This document shows positions 16,868 through 25,271 of a stretch of DNA of 51,836 nucleotides, piece by piece (position 1 is the stretch's first letter; the number at the start of each line of letters is the position of its first letter). The notes below the pieces were generated by a model. That model saw nothing but the letters and a program-made list of their open reading frames with translations, was not told the DNA's origin and ran no database searches. The stretch covers positions 1 to 51,836 of the forward strand of contig CALDOK010000022.1 in NCBI GenBank assembly GCA_937912125.1. The letters are read 5' to 3'. This stretch comes from an uncultured Pseudomonadota bacterium. GTDB taxonomy: Bacteria > Myxococcota_A > UBA796 > JAFGLY01. The position numbers and the translations under genes were made by a program.

Positions 16868-17827
16868 ATGCTCATACTCACCACACTCGTCCTCTCCCTC
16901 GCTGTCCACGCCGATGGGCTGCGGGTGCCGGTCATCGTCAACGGCTTCCCCACCGACGAGCCCGCCGCGGTCACCGCGCTCACGGTCGAGTACGACGGCT
17001 CCCTGTACGGCCCCTTCTGCAGCGCCACCCTGGTGGCGAGCACCTGGGCCCTCACCGCGGCCCACTGCGTCAAGGCCATCCAGGAAGACTACGCGGGCAA
17101 CGACATCTACCTGGTCAGCGGCGCCGACCTGCTCACCACCGGCGTCGAGCGCTCGGTCCTGGTGGAGCGCAGCATCGCCCACCCCGAGTACGACGACAGC
17201 ACCTACACCGACGACATCGGCCTGCTGGAGCTCGAGGGTGCCGGCATGCCCTCCATCGAGCCCATCCCCCTCAACCAGGACCTGGTGAACTCGACCTGGA
17301 TCGGCCAGGAGCTGCGCTTCGTCGGCTACGGCATCACCACCGACAACGCCGAGGACATGGGCACCAAGCGCTACGCCGACATCCCCATCGTCAACCTCGA
17401 CATGGAGATCATCTACGCCTGGGACCCGGACGACGGCCAGAACGTCTGCCAGGGCGACTCCGGCGGCGCGGCCCTCGAGATCCTGAGCAACGGCGAGTAC
17501 GAGCTGGCGGGAGTGAACGCCTTCGTCGGCCTGTGGAAGGGCCAGGAAGGCGACGACGCCTGTGCGGACGGCTTCGTGGGCGCCACCCGGGTGGACGTCC
17601 ACATGGACTGGATCATGGAGCAGACCGGCGGCGACATCTACGTGGACACCGGAGGCTCGTCCAGCTTCCCCTGGGGAGGCAAGGACGGTGGAGGCTGGTG
17701 CGCCGCTGCCCCCACGGAGTCCAGGGGCATCGGGTTGCTGCTGCTGGCCCTGGGTGCCGTGGCCTGGCGGCGCCGGCCCACGGGAGCCACAGCCCAGACC
17801 GACGGGAACACCGCGCGACCGGGGTGA
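16868..17827 (+). CDS. Secreted trypsin-like serine protease with MYXO-CTERM-type tail
   Basis: This 319-residue protein has a signal peptide (cleavage probably after VHA, residue 15) and an S1 peptidase domain with the complete catalytic triad: H66 in TAAHC, D116 in TDDIGLLEL, and S198 in CQGDSGG. The C-terminus carries a glycine/serine spacer and then GGWCAAAP, a hydrophobic segment at about 286-300 and AWRRRP. This matches the MYXO-CTERM design, in which a cysteine next to a helix and an arginine cluster directs processing and surface anchoring. The protease would therefore be exposed at the cell surface or released. It is divergent from the XRE operon, and its promoter region overlaps the operon control region. 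Confidence 0.92.
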   Translation: MLILTTLVLSLAVHADGLRVPVIVNGFPTDEPAAVTALTVEYDGSLYGPFCSATLVASTWALTAAHCVKAIQEDYAGNDIYLVSGADLLTTGVERSVLVERSIAHPEYDDSTYTDDIGLLELEGAGMPSIEPIPLNQDLVNSTWIGQELRFVGYGITTDNAEDMGTKRYADIPIVNLDMEIIYAWDPDDGQNVCQGDSGGAALEILSNGEYELAGVNAFVGLWKGQEGDDACADGFVGATRVDVHMDWIMEQTGGDIYVDTGGSSSFPWGGKDGGGWCAAAPTESRGIGLLLLALGAVAWRRRPTGATAQTDGNTARPG

Positions 17828-17850
17828 CGGAGGGGTCGACCCATGGCCTA

Positions 17851-17868
17851 GCGGCCGTCCACGGCCGC
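17851..17868. terminator. Perfect GC hairpin after the protease gene
   Basis: GCGGCCGT and ACGGCCGC form an eight-base-pair stem with a two-base loop, 23 bases after the protease stop. There is no T-tract. It could terminate transcription in a GC-rich organism or serve as a binding site. Confidence 0.4.
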
Positions 17869-17917
17869 CGGAACCGGAGCGGAGCGTTAGGACCCGGTTC
17901 ATCGCGAGGGTCCAGCC

Positions 17918-19258
17918 ATGTCGTCCAGGCGCACCGAGCCGGCCAACGAGACCATCACCCTGGCGCTGGCAGCCCTGCCCGGCGTGGATGAGCCTGGCCC
18001 GTTCCAGTTCGTGCTCTCCCGCCACGAGGGGCAGCGCCGCGTCCAGATCCCCGTCACCCAGACGGGCCGCGACCCCGAGCTCGCCTCCCCCGCCCAGGGC
18101 CGCTGGCTGCAGGCCCTGATGCCCAGCGCCCGAGAAGTGGGGCCAGGCACATGGCGCCTGGGCCCCAGGCAGTGGACCCGGGTACTCGACACCCTCGAGG
18201 CAGGAGGGGGCGAGCCACCTTGGCGAGCAGCGCGGGCCCTCGCTGCAGCGCGCGCGGCCTTCGATGCCGAGGTCCCGGGACCGGGCAAGCCCTACCGGGC
18301 CGATGTCCAGGTGGACGAGGCCACCAGGAGGCAGGCGCGGGCGGAAGACCTGGCCCTGCTCGACCAAGCCGTCGCGCTGGCAGGAGGCTGGGTGGAGCCC
18401 CTGCTGGCACGGGCCTACCGCAAGCTGGGCTGGCACGGGGACCCCAGGGGAGCCCTGGCAGACTGCGACATGGCCATCGCGCTGGACTCCTCCGAGGCCC
18501 AGGCCTGGTCCCAGCAGGCTGCCGCCCATCGCTCTCTGGGCCAGCTCGACCAGGAGCTCGCCGCCCTGAAGCGCGCCGTCGCGCAGCCGACCGCAGGCGC
18601 CTCCCACTGGCACATGCTGGGGGAGTGCGCGGGTCGCGCCCGCGAGCTCCACACCGCCCGCATGGCGCTGCAGCGTGCGGCCGCGCTGGCCCCGGACAAC
18701 CCCCACCACGCCACCACCGAGGCGCTGGTGCTCGAGGCCTGCGGGGAGCTGCGCCAAGCGGAGCAGATCCTGCGTCAGGTGGTGACGCGCTTCGACGACT
18801 ACGTCTTGGCACAGACCTCCCTGGGGCGCCTGCTGGTGGACCACCCGGAGCGGCGCGCCGAGGCGCGGGCGGCGCTGGACGCGGCGGTGGCTGCGGGCCC
18901 AGGCTACGCCTTCGAGGCTCTGTTCCTGCGCGGCTGCCTGGCGCGCCTGGACGGCCGCCCCGGGGACGCCCTCAGGGACCTCGAGGCTGCCCTCGAGCTG
19001 TCCCCGAGCATGGTGGAGGCCCACTGCGAGCTGGGCCTCAGCCTGGCGGCACTAGGGCGACACCAGGACGCCCTGGCGCACCTGGACCGCTACCTGCAGC
19101 GCTCGGCCTGGCCCCCGGCGCTGCGGGCGAGAGCGCGGACGCTGGTGGCGCTGGGCTTCCTGGACAGAGCCCGCGCTGACCTCGAGGCCTACCTCGCGGC
19201 GGACCCTGGGGACCCCGAGGCCTCGGCGCTCATGGCGGAGCTGGGCCCACAGGGCTGA
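17918..19258 (+). CDS. Tetratricopeptide repeat protein
   Basis: This 446-residue protein has no signal peptide. From about residue 150 onward it consists of tandem helical repeats of TPR type, with the usual small-large residue spacing and consensus stretches such as ALADCDMAIALDSSEAQAW, MALQRAAALAPDNPHH and ALRDLEAALELSPSMVEAH. I count about eight repeats. The first 130 residues form a separate region without an obvious match. TPR arrays hold protein partners together; the partner is unknown. A ribosome site (GAGGG) precedes the ATG. It ends 99 bases before the AAA+ ATPase gene on the same strand, and the two might be linked. Confidence 0.85.
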   Translation: MSSRRTEPANETITLALAALPGVDEPGPFQFVLSRHEGQRRVQIPVTQTGRDPELASPAQGRWLQALMPSAREVGPGTWRLGPRQWTRVLDTLEAGGGEPPWRAARALAAARAAFDAEVPGPGKPYRADVQVDEATRRQARAEDLALLDQAVALAGGWVEPLLARAYRKLGWHGDPRGALADCDMAIALDSSEAQAWSQQAAAHRSLGQLDQELAALKRAVAQPTAGASHWHMLGECAGRARELHTARMALQRAAALAPDNPHHATTEALVLEACGELRQAEQILRQVVTRFDDYVLAQTSLGRLLVDHPERRAEARAALDAAVAAGPGYAFEALFLRGCLARLDGRPGDALRDLEAALELSPSMVEAHCELGLSLAALGRHQDALAHLDRYLQRSAWPPALRARARTLVALGFLDRARADLEAYLAADPGDPEASALMAELGPQG

Positions 19259-19357
19259 TCCACAGCCACCCGCCCCAGGAGCGCAGGCAGAGGGCTCCAG
19301 GGCGACAGCGACCGTCCGTCCGCCAGCATCCTGGCCCCAGCGCGCTCCCAGCCGGCT

Positions 19358-20704
19358 ATGGATCTCGGGCCAATCACCCGCGAGCAGAGCATGGACGACA
19401 CCCGAGTCCCCGCGGTCCCCAAGAGCATCGAAGAGACGGGCCTGGACGAGGCCTTCCTCCTCGACCTGGCCCTCAAGCACGTCTACTTTGGCAGCGGGCT
19501 GCAGGCCATCGACCTGGCCCGGCGCATGGCCGTGGACTTCCACATCCTCAGCGGCCTGTTGGAGAGCCTCAAGCGGGACCAGCTGGTCACCGGCGGTGGC
19601 GGAAGCGGCGCCCTGGGGGGCGTGTGGTTCCGCTGGTCGGTCACCCGCGACGGGCGCGACAAGGTCGCCGAGATCATGCTCCGCGACAACTACCGCGGCC
19701 CCGCCCCGGTGCCCTTCGACCAGTACACCGCCCAGCTCGAGCACCAGCGCATCGACCAGCACGAGGTCACCCCGGCCATGGTCGAGTACGCGTTCAGCCG
19801 CCTGGTGCTGGACCCCAAGGTGGTCACCGCCATCGGCCCCGCCATCCGATCCGGCCGCCCTATCTTCCTGTACGGGCCCTCGGGAAACGGCAAGACCTCC
19901 ATGGCCGAGTGCATCGCCGAGACCATGCGCGGTGGGGTCTTCGTGCCCCGGGCCCTCATGGCCGAGGGCGAGATCGTGGTGGTCTACGACGAGGTCCACC
20001 ACCAGCCCATCGGCGGTGATGAGCTCGAGCACGACCGACGCTGGGTCCACTGCGAGCGGCCCAAGGTGCTGGTGGGCGGCGAGCTCACCATGGACATGCT
20101 CGATCTGACCAGCGTGACCCAGGCCACCTTCTCCAAGGCCCCCTTCCAGGTCAAGGCCAACTCGGGCGTGCTCTTCGTGGACGACTTCGGACGCCAGCGC
20201 GCCGACGCCCACGACCTGCTCAACCGCTGGATCGTCCCCCTCGAGAGCCGCTTCGACTACCTCACCTTTCCCTCGGGCCAGAAGGTCCGCGTGCCCTTCG
20301 ACTGCCTGGTGGTCTTCTCCACCAACCTCGACCCACGCCAGCTGGCCGACGACGCCTTCCTGCGCCGCATCCGGTACAAGATCCGCTTGGGCCCACCCAC
20401 CCCCAGCATGTACCGGGAGATCTTCCAGCGACAGTGCCGGGAGCTGGGCATCGGCTACGACGCCGGGGTGGTAGAGTACCTGCTTCAGAAGCACTACTTC
20501 GCCCCCGCGCGCCCCCTCAAGGCCTGCGAACCCCGCGACCTGCTGCAGCAGATGGCCGACGTCCACCGCTTCTCCGGGGACATGCCCGGGCTGTCCCCGG
20601 TGGTCATCGACCGGCTGGCGGAGCTGTACTTCGGCGGGCTCGAGCTCGACAGCCCCGGGCCCACCGATGCCGAGGTCACCCACGCGAGGCCCCGCACACC
20701 ATGA
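19358..20704 (+). CDS. AAA+ ATPase
   Basis: This 448-residue protein has an N-terminal region (about 1-115) with a winged-helix flavour ([23 protein letters not shown], then [17 protein letters not shown]). The P-loop ATPase has Walker A GPSGNGKT at 173-180, Walker B VLFVDD at 271-276, sensor 1 in VVFSTNLDP (N323) and arginines in [10 protein letters not shown]. The combination suggests a DNA-associated or regulatory ATPase; a substrate cannot be named. Its last four bases overlap the start of the VF530-type gene (ATGA), so the two are translationally coupled. The start is uncertain: ATG 19391 is also possible, and neither has a strong ribosome site. Confidence 0.82.
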   Translation: MDLGPITREQSMDDTRVPAVPKSIEETGLDEAFLLDLALKHVYFGSGLQAIDLARRMAVDFHILSGLLESLKRDQLVTGGGGSGALGGVWFRWSVTRDGRDKVAEIMLRDNYRGPAPVPFDQYTAQLEHQRIDQHEVTPAMVEYAFSRLVLDPKVVTAIGPAIRSGRPIFLYGPSGNGKTSMAECIAETMRGGVFVPRALMAEGEIVVVYDEVHHQPIGGDELEHDRRWVHCERPKVLVGGELTMDMLDLTSVTQATFSKAPFQVKANSGVLFVDDFGRQRADAHDLLNRWIVPLESRFDYLTFPSGQKVRVPFDCLVVFSTNLDPRQLADDAFLRRIRYKIRLGPPTPSMYREIFQRQCRELGIGYDAGVVEYLLQKHYFAPARPLKACEPRDLLQQMADVHRFSGDMPGLSPVVIDRLAELYFGGLELDSPGPTDAEVTHARPRTP

Positions 20705-21021
20705 ACCAGGACCAGCCCAACAATCCCCTCCACGGGGTCACGCTGCAGGCCATCCTCGAGGATCTGGTGGAGCGCTACGGCTTCCCAGGGCTGGCGCAGG
20801 CCATCCCCGTGCGCTGCTTCCTCAACGACCCCAGCATCGCCTCGAGCCTCAAGTTCCTGCGCAAGACCCCCTGGGCGCGAGCCAAGGTGGAGCAGATCTG
20901 GGTGCAGGACCACCGCCGGCTGGAGCGCAAGCGCAAGCGCAACCAGCTCCGGGCCGCCCAGCGCGCCACCAAAGCCCAGCACCAGGCGGATGGTTCGGGC
21001 GAGCCCACCACCGATGGATAG
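20701..21021 (+). CDS. VF530-family DNA-binding protein (DUF2132)
   Basis: This 106-residue protein matches the family closely: [40 protein letters not shown] and [13 protein letters not shown]. The structurally known member, VF530, binds DNA. The C-terminal 35 residues are extra and strongly basic ([17 protein letters not shown]), which would help nucleic acid contact. The ATG lies inside the stop region of the AAA+ gene (ATGA overlap), implying matched production of the two proteins. In many bacteria this family is encoded alone, so the coupling here is informative. Confidence 0.9.
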   Translation: MNQDQPNNPLHGVTLQAILEDLVERYGFPGLAQAIPVRCFLNDPSIASSLKFLRKTPWARAKVEQIWVQDHRRLERKRKRNQLRAAQRATKAQHQADGSGEPTTDG

Positions 21022-21058
21022 GAGTGCTCTGCCAGGGCTTCCACAATAGAACACAGGC

Positions 21059-22024
21059 ATGAAGTACCTCGCCCCCCTCCTGTTCGCCGCCTGCTCCACC
21101 CCGCCTCAGGCACCCCCCGCAGCCACCTTCGTCCAGGGGCTGCCCACCCCCCAGGCTACGGCCTGCTTCGAAGCCGCCTGCGTCGACGCGGACGATGCCG
21201 CGGCCTGCTTCGAGGCCCAGTGCCCTCAGCGCCAGGAGTCCATCGCCCTGACGCCCCAGAAGGTGCGCTGGGACCAAGAACAGGGCCTGTTCTTCCTCGA
21301 AGCCCACGTGGAGTACACGCCGGCCGGCTGGGGCTCGGTGGACATGCCCCGCGAGGAGCCCCTGTTCGTGGGCGTCACCCTGATCACCCCCGAGGGCGAA
21401 GAGCTCGACCTGGCCATCGCCACCCGCTTCCCCGGCGCCTTCGACGAGCCCTTCTTCATCTCGTCCGAGGTGGACAAGCCGGTGCAAGACCTGATCGTGG
21501 GTGTCTGGGACCGCAAGATCGAGCCCTGCGAGTCCGAGCGACCAGGCTGCAAGGAGTTCGGCTTCCTGCTGGACGGTCCCATCGCCAGCTGGCCCCCCGA
21601 GTTCTACGGCCGCTTCGAGGCCCAGCGCCTGCCCCCCGCGCAGCTCACCGTGGCCGCCCTGGGTGCCGGGGCCACCCACGCCGAGCTCACCCAGGCCACC
21701 GCAGCCGTGGTGGAACACCTGACGCCCATCCTGGCGCCCTTCGGCACGCAGGTGGTGGCGGGCGCGCCCGGCCTGGCCCCCGGCGCCGCCGAGCAGAGCC
21801 TGGTGCGCTGCCAGCACCCCCACGACAAGCCCCTCGCCCGCATGGCCGCCCAGGCCCTGGGCGGCGAGCCGGCCGGCTGGACCTGCTGTGAGCACACCCC
21901 CTCCATCGCCCCCGACCGCATCGAGCTGGTCCTGACGGGCGAAGCAGAGCACCTGGCCTGCCTGCGCGAGCACTGCGCCGACGCCACCGACCTGGCCGCC
22001 TGCGAGACCACGAGCTGCCCGTGA
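21059..22024 (+). CDS. Cysteine-rich lipoprotein, unknown family
   Basis: This 321-residue protein has a very short signal peptide with lipobox FAAC. The N-terminal part contains two similar short cysteine motifs (ATACFEAACVDADDAAACFEAQCP), and the last 30 residues have a similar pattern (LACLREHCADATDLAACETTSCP), so the same small disulfide motif occurs at both ends. The middle (about 70-170) is beta-rich. I do not recognise the family. Its stop overlaps the GTG of the glycosyltransferase gene (GTGA), so it is probably made together with that membrane enzyme and may assist it from the periplasm. Confidence 0.75.
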   Translation: MKYLAPLLFAACSTPPQAPPAATFVQGLPTPQATACFEAACVDADDAAACFEAQCPQRQESIALTPQKVRWDQEQGLFFLEAHVEYTPAGWGSVDMPREEPLFVGVTLITPEGEELDLAIATRFPGAFDEPFFISSEVDKPVQDLIVGVWDRKIEPCESERPGCKEFGFLLDGPIASWPPEFYGRFEAQRLPPAQLTVAALGAGATHAELTQATAAVVEHLTPILAPFGTQVVAGAPGLAPGAAEQSLVRCQHPHDKPLARMAAQALGGEPAGWTCCEHTPSIAPDRIELVLTGEAEHLACLREHCADATDLAACETTSCP

Positions 22025-23259
22025 GCCTGCTGTGGGCCGTCACCGACGGCCTGATGGCCGCCGGCGCGATCCTGCTGGGCCTGCGCCTGGTGCTGCTGGT
22101 GTGCTGCTCGGCCTGGGACGTGCTGCGCCGCTGGCGCGCTCCCGGCCCCAGCGAGCCACCAAACGACGAACCCTGGCCCGCACTCACCGTGCTGATCCCC
22201 GCCTTCAACGAAGAGCGGGTCCTGGCGGGCACGGTGCGCAGCGTCGCGGCCAGCGACTACCCAGACTTGCGGGTGCTGGTCATCGACGACGGCAGCTGCG
22301 ACGGCACCCTGGCGGTCGCCCAGGCCCTGGCCCTGGAAGACCCCAGGGTTGAGCTGGTGGCTCAGCAGCCCAACCAGGGCAAGGCGGCCGCCCTGAACGC
22401 CGGCCTGGCCCGCACGCAGACCGCGGTGGTGATCTCCCTGGACGCCGACACCCTGCTGGTGCGCGACAGCCTGAAGCGGCTGGCGCTGCCCGTGATGCTG
22501 GGGGCCGACGCCTGCTCGAGCAACATAGAGGTCGGCAACCGCAGCGGCTGGCTCACCCACTGGCAGAGCGTCGAGTACGTGCTGGGGCTCAACCTCACCC
22601 GCCGCGCCCAGGCCACCATCGGCTGCATCACCACCATCCCCGGCGCGGCCGCGGCCTTCCGGGCCGAAGCCCTGCGGGCCGTAGGCGGCTGGTCGGGCGA
22701 CACCCGCACCGAGGACACCGACCTCACCCTGACCATGCTGCAGGCGGGCCAGCGTGTGGTCTACGAGCCCCGCGCCCGGGCGCTGACCGAGGCCCCCGAG
22801 ACCATCGCGGGCCTGCTGCGCCAGCGCACCCGCTGGATGCACGGCTACCTGGCCTGCATCTGGAAGCACCGCCGCGCCTTCTTGCGCGCCGACAGCCTGG
22901 GCTGGTTCGGCATGCCCAACCTGCTGCTGCTGCACCTGCTGATCTTCCCCCTGTTCATGGCCAGCCTGCCCGCCATGCTGCGGGTGGTGGAGTGGACCAG
23001 CCCCGGCGCCGTGCTGGCGTTCCTGGTGGGCTATCTGTGGCTCGACACCGCCCTGGCCTTCGCCTGCTATCTGGTAGACCGCAAGCCCGTGGGCGAGGCA
23101 GCCTGGACCCCCATCTGGCGCCTTGCCTGGCCCTTCTTCCTCCTGGCTGTGTTCTTCCGCACCTGGGCCAGGGTGATCACCCGCCGCGACGTGCCCTGGG
23201 AGAAGGCCGACCGGGTGGGGGCGCTGGCTGACCGGGCCAGCCACGCCTCGCAGCCCTGA
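22021..23259 (+). CDS. Membrane glycosyltransferase, GT2 family (processive type)
   Basis: This 412-residue protein starts with GTG in overlap with the preceding lipoprotein gene. A membrane helix (about 5-30) is followed by the GT-A domain with VLIPAFNEE, IDDGSCDGT, DAD at 141-143, TEDTD at 230-234 and QRTRW at 268-272. The last is the QxxRW motif of processive enzymes such as cellulose and poly-N-acetylglucosamine synthases. Three or four further helices follow. It should polymerise a sugar from a nucleotide donor while passing the chain through the inner membrane. The sugar cannot be told from the sequence, and no polysaccharide export genes are adjacent apart from the coupled lipoprotein. 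Confidence 0.92.
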   Translation: MSLLWAVTDGLMAAGAILLGLRLVLLVCCSAWDVLRRWRAPGPSEPPNDEPWPALTVLIPAFNEERVLAGTVRSVAASDYPDLRVLVIDDGSCDGTLAVAQALALEDPRVELVAQQPNQGKAAALNAGLARTQTAVVISLDADTLLVRDSLKRLALPVMLGADACSSNIEVGNRSGWLTHWQSVEYVLGLNLTRRAQATIGCITTIPGAAAAFRAEALRAVGGWSGDTRTEDTDLTLTMLQAGQRVVYEPRARALTEAPETIAGLLRQRTRWMHGYLACIWKHRRAFLRADSLGWFGMPNLLLLHLLIFPLFMASLPAMLRVVEWTSPGAVLAFLVGYLWLDTALAFACYLVDRKPVGEAAWTPIWRLAWPFFLLAVFFRTWARVITRRDVPWEKADRVGALADRASHASQP

Positions 23260-23273
23260 CACAGGGATCAGGG
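23254..23273 (+). terminator. Possible hairpin terminator after the GT2 gene
   Basis: CCCTGA and TCAGGG pair around an eight-base loop and include the stop codon; an alternative CCCTG/CAGGG hairpin with a three-base loop overlaps it. No T-tract follows, so the call is weak. Confidence 0.3.
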
Positions 23274-23322
23274 TCGTGGGGCCTTCGCCGTCACCGCCCT
23301 TGGTCAAACCCGCTCTTTCGAC

Positions 23323-23337
23323 TGGCATGGCTCTTGC
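23323..23337 (+). promoter_or_regulatory. Sigma-54 type -24/-12 promoter
   Basis: TGGCAT, five bases, then TTGC gives the GG and GC dinucleotides at the invariant spacing. It lies 35 bases upstream of the lipoprotein ATG at 23372, leaving room for a start site near 23349 and a short leader. An enhancer-binding activator would be needed; none is encoded in the window. Confidence 0.65.
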
Positions 23338-23371
23338 GATTGGTGACGCCGCCCCATCCCCGGAGAACCCC

Positions 23372-24079
23372 ATGCGTACCCTCTGCTTCCTCATCGCCCT
23401 CTCTCCCCTCGCCGCCTGTGACACCCCGGTGATCGAGCGCGGCCGCGCCACGGCCTGCCTGGCCGGCGACCTGCCCGAGAACCTCTACGAGTACGACGGC
23501 GACAACCTGCTCTTCGAGATTGAGGGCACCGTGGTCTCCGACACGGCCGAGGCCATGCCCGAGACCGCCATGGTCTGCTACTGGACCATCGACCGGGTGC
23601 TGACCATCGAGGACTCCGAGGGCACGGTCTGGTCCTTGGGCTACGGCGTCGAGGACCCCGAAGGCGTCAGCGACACCCCCGCCCTGGACGTCGAGGTGGG
23701 CGAGACCGTCAGCCTGACCTACCGCACGGTGCAATCCTTCGGCGCCGCCAACGGCTTCGTGCTCCAGGACGATGACGGCCTGGTGGCGGCCCTCGAGTCG
23801 GGGACCTGGGGCCCAGCCCTGGAGGACGGCGACGTACCCGGCCTGAGTGTCACGAGCGGCGAGCGGATGGGCACCATCGACAGCGAGTGCGGCACCGAGG
23901 GCCACTTCGCCTGGAGCTTCGAGGGCGACAGCACGGTCAGCGTGGACACCTACGGCGAGGACATCGTCACCATCGACGGCGCCGAGACCACCGCCATCGC
24001 CGTGGCCAACCTGCAGTGGCAGGGCGACGTGCAGTGCACCGACCTGGCAGGCGACGAGATCTGGGCGGTGTTCAGATAG
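23372..24079 (+). CDS. Lipoprotein, unknown family, behind a sigma-54 type promoter
   Basis: This 235-residue protein has a signal peptide ending in lipobox LAAC (C16). The mature part is acidic and beta-rich with a few cysteines (RATACLAG, MVCYWTIDRV, DSECGTEG, DVQCTDL). No family is recognised. The start at ATG 23372 is chosen because the signal peptide begins there and the sigma-54 type promoter lies just upstream; the open frame to 23276 would include the promoter. Dependence on sigma-54 suggests production under a specific condition such as development, starvation or surface contact (inference). Confidence 0.75.
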   Translation: MRTLCFLIALSPLAACDTPVIERGRATACLAGDLPENLYEYDGDNLLFEIEGTVVSDTAEAMPETAMVCYWTIDRVLTIEDSEGTVWSLGYGVEDPEGVSDTPALDVEVGETVSLTYRTVQSFGAANGFVLQDDDGLVAALESGTWGPALEDGDVPGLSVTSGERMGTIDSECGTEGHFAWSFEGDSTVSVDTYGEDIVTIDGAETTAIAVANLQWQGDVQCTDLAGDEIWAVFR

Positions 24080-24094
24080 GGAAGCGGACGACGC

Positions 24095-24520
24095 TCACTC
24101 GACCGCGCGCCACTCCACGCCGTGCAGCACCCAGTCGCCACCGCTGGTGCCCTGGCTGATCTCGCCCTCTTCGTTGACCGTGGCCGCGTACTGGTCGGTG
24201 CGCTCGAGGCGGCCGATGACCTCCACCGTCTTTCCGCTCACCTCCATGGGCCACTCGTCCAGCTCGATGCAGTAGAGCGAGAAGTGGTCCGAGACCACGA
24301 TGGCCGACAGCTTGGCGTCGTAGGCCACTCCAATGAAGCGCACGCGCTGGCCGGGCTCGGCGTCGGCAGAGCTGGAGATCAGGATGGGGGCCTGGGGCGC
24401 AGGGGTCTCGGTCGCCACCGCCGGGGCCAGGGGCTCAGTGGGCATGTCGGTCACCATGGGCGAGGTCGCGCAGGCCGCGAGGCCGAGCGCGAAGACAGCG
24501 GAGGTCCAGGGGGAGTTCAT
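24095..24520 (-). CDS. Small lipoprotein with OB-like domain, unknown family
   Basis: This 141-residue protein has a signal peptide with lipobox GLAAC, then a Pro/Ala/Thr linker to about residue 45. The remaining domain (GQRVRFIGVAYDAKLSAIVVSDHFSLYC, then VSGKTVEVIGRLERTDQYAATV) resembles a small beta-barrel of OB-fold type, as in many periplasmic proteins with a strand pattern of V-R-V-x-G. I cannot name a family. It ends convergent with the preceding lipoprotein gene, 15 bases away. The ribosome site is weak; an upstream in-frame ATG at 24559 is possible but would lengthen the signal peptide. Confidence 0.65.
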   Translation of the reverse strand: MNSPWTSAVFALGLAACATSPMVTDMPTEPLAPAVATETPAPQAPILISSSADAEPGQRVRFIGVAYDAKLSAIVVSDHFSLYCIELDEWPMEVSGKTVEVIGRLERTDQYAATVNEEGEISQGTSGGDWVLHGVEWRAVE

Positions 24521-24607
24521 GGGCACCACGATACCAGCAAACGCCGCCCAGACGACCATGACCGCGCTGGGCGGAGCTCCACTGCCAGGCGCAGGGCGCG
24601 TGGGCTG

Positions 24608-25099
24608 CTATGCGTCTGGCGTCACGGCCTCGGCGGCCTCGGCCTTGTGGTGAGGACAGTCCGCGTGGGCGTCGACGGCCTCGCTGCCCTTGTTCTTGCA
24701 GGCGCAGGGCGGGTGGGTGTCGGCGGCCTCGGCCTCGGCCCCAGCCTGGTGGTGGGGGCAGGTCTTGCCGGCTGCGGCTTCGGCCTCGGCATGCTTGTGC
24801 GGGCAGTCGCCGTGGGCGGCCGCAGCGTCGGCCTGGGCGGCCTGCTTGTGGGGGCAGTCGCCGTGGGCGGCCGTGGCGGCCGCGACCTCGGCAGGGTCGG
24901 CCTCTTCGCCGTGCAGGTGGGCGTAGGGGCAGGTGGCCTGGGCGGGCTCTTCGGCGGCCTCAGCGGTGGTGGGCTCCGCCGGGGTGGTGGTAGCCTGAGC
25001 GACATGTACGGTCAGCGCGGGGGTGGTGGCGGTGAGCTCGGTGGGCTCGCCAGCGCAGGCGAAGGCGAAGACGGTCAGGGCGATGGTCAGGGCTCGCAT
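24608..25099 (-). CDS. Lipoprotein with Cys-Pro-His repeats, probable metal binder
   Basis: This 163-residue protein has lipobox AFAC and an Ala/Thr/Pro-rich N-terminal stretch. It then shows a series of short motifs separated by Ala/Glu-rich spacers: CPYAHLHG, DCPHKQ, DCPHKH, TCPHHQ, CACKNKG and DCPHHK. The repeat unit is about 17-25 residues. Alternating cysteine and histidine with flexible spacers suits binding of zinc, copper or other soft metals in the periplasm. No family is recognised. It seems to be a single gene, with 87 bases before it and 172 after it free of genes. Confidence 0.78.
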   Translation of the reverse strand: MRALTIALTVFAFACAGEPTELTATTPALTVHVAQATTTPAEPTTAEAAEEPAQATCPYAHLHGEEADPAEVAAATAAHGDCPHKQAAQADAAAAHGDCPHKHAEAEAAAGKTCPHHQAGAEAEAADTHPPCACKNKGSEAVDAHADCPHHKAEAAEAVTPDA

Positions 25100-25271
25100 G
25101 GGACACTCCGTTGGGGCGTGGAAGCGGTACGCCGGGCGCCGTGACACGACGGCAGGCCCGGTGAGGGCTCCGTGAATACCCGAAGACGATGGCCCTGGCT
25201 GCTCGGATCGTCCCGCGAGCCAGGAGTCTGGTGGTGCGGCATACCCGGCGGACAGGGTGCGCCACCCGGGC

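Noticed and set aside
15398..17827. Apparent 809-residue fusion in front of the serine protease
   Set aside because: The extra N-terminal part is the antisense of the conserved protein and XRE genes; the signal peptide begins at 16868.
16415..19024. Apparent 869-residue protein ending in the XRE domain
   Set aside because: The extension is antisense to the protease and TPR genes. The promoter, operator and family length place the start at 16774.
24550..24565. Sigma-54-like site on the reverse strand before the lipoprotein at 24095-24520
   Set aside because: It reads TGGGC and is one base short in spacing; both are poorly tolerated.
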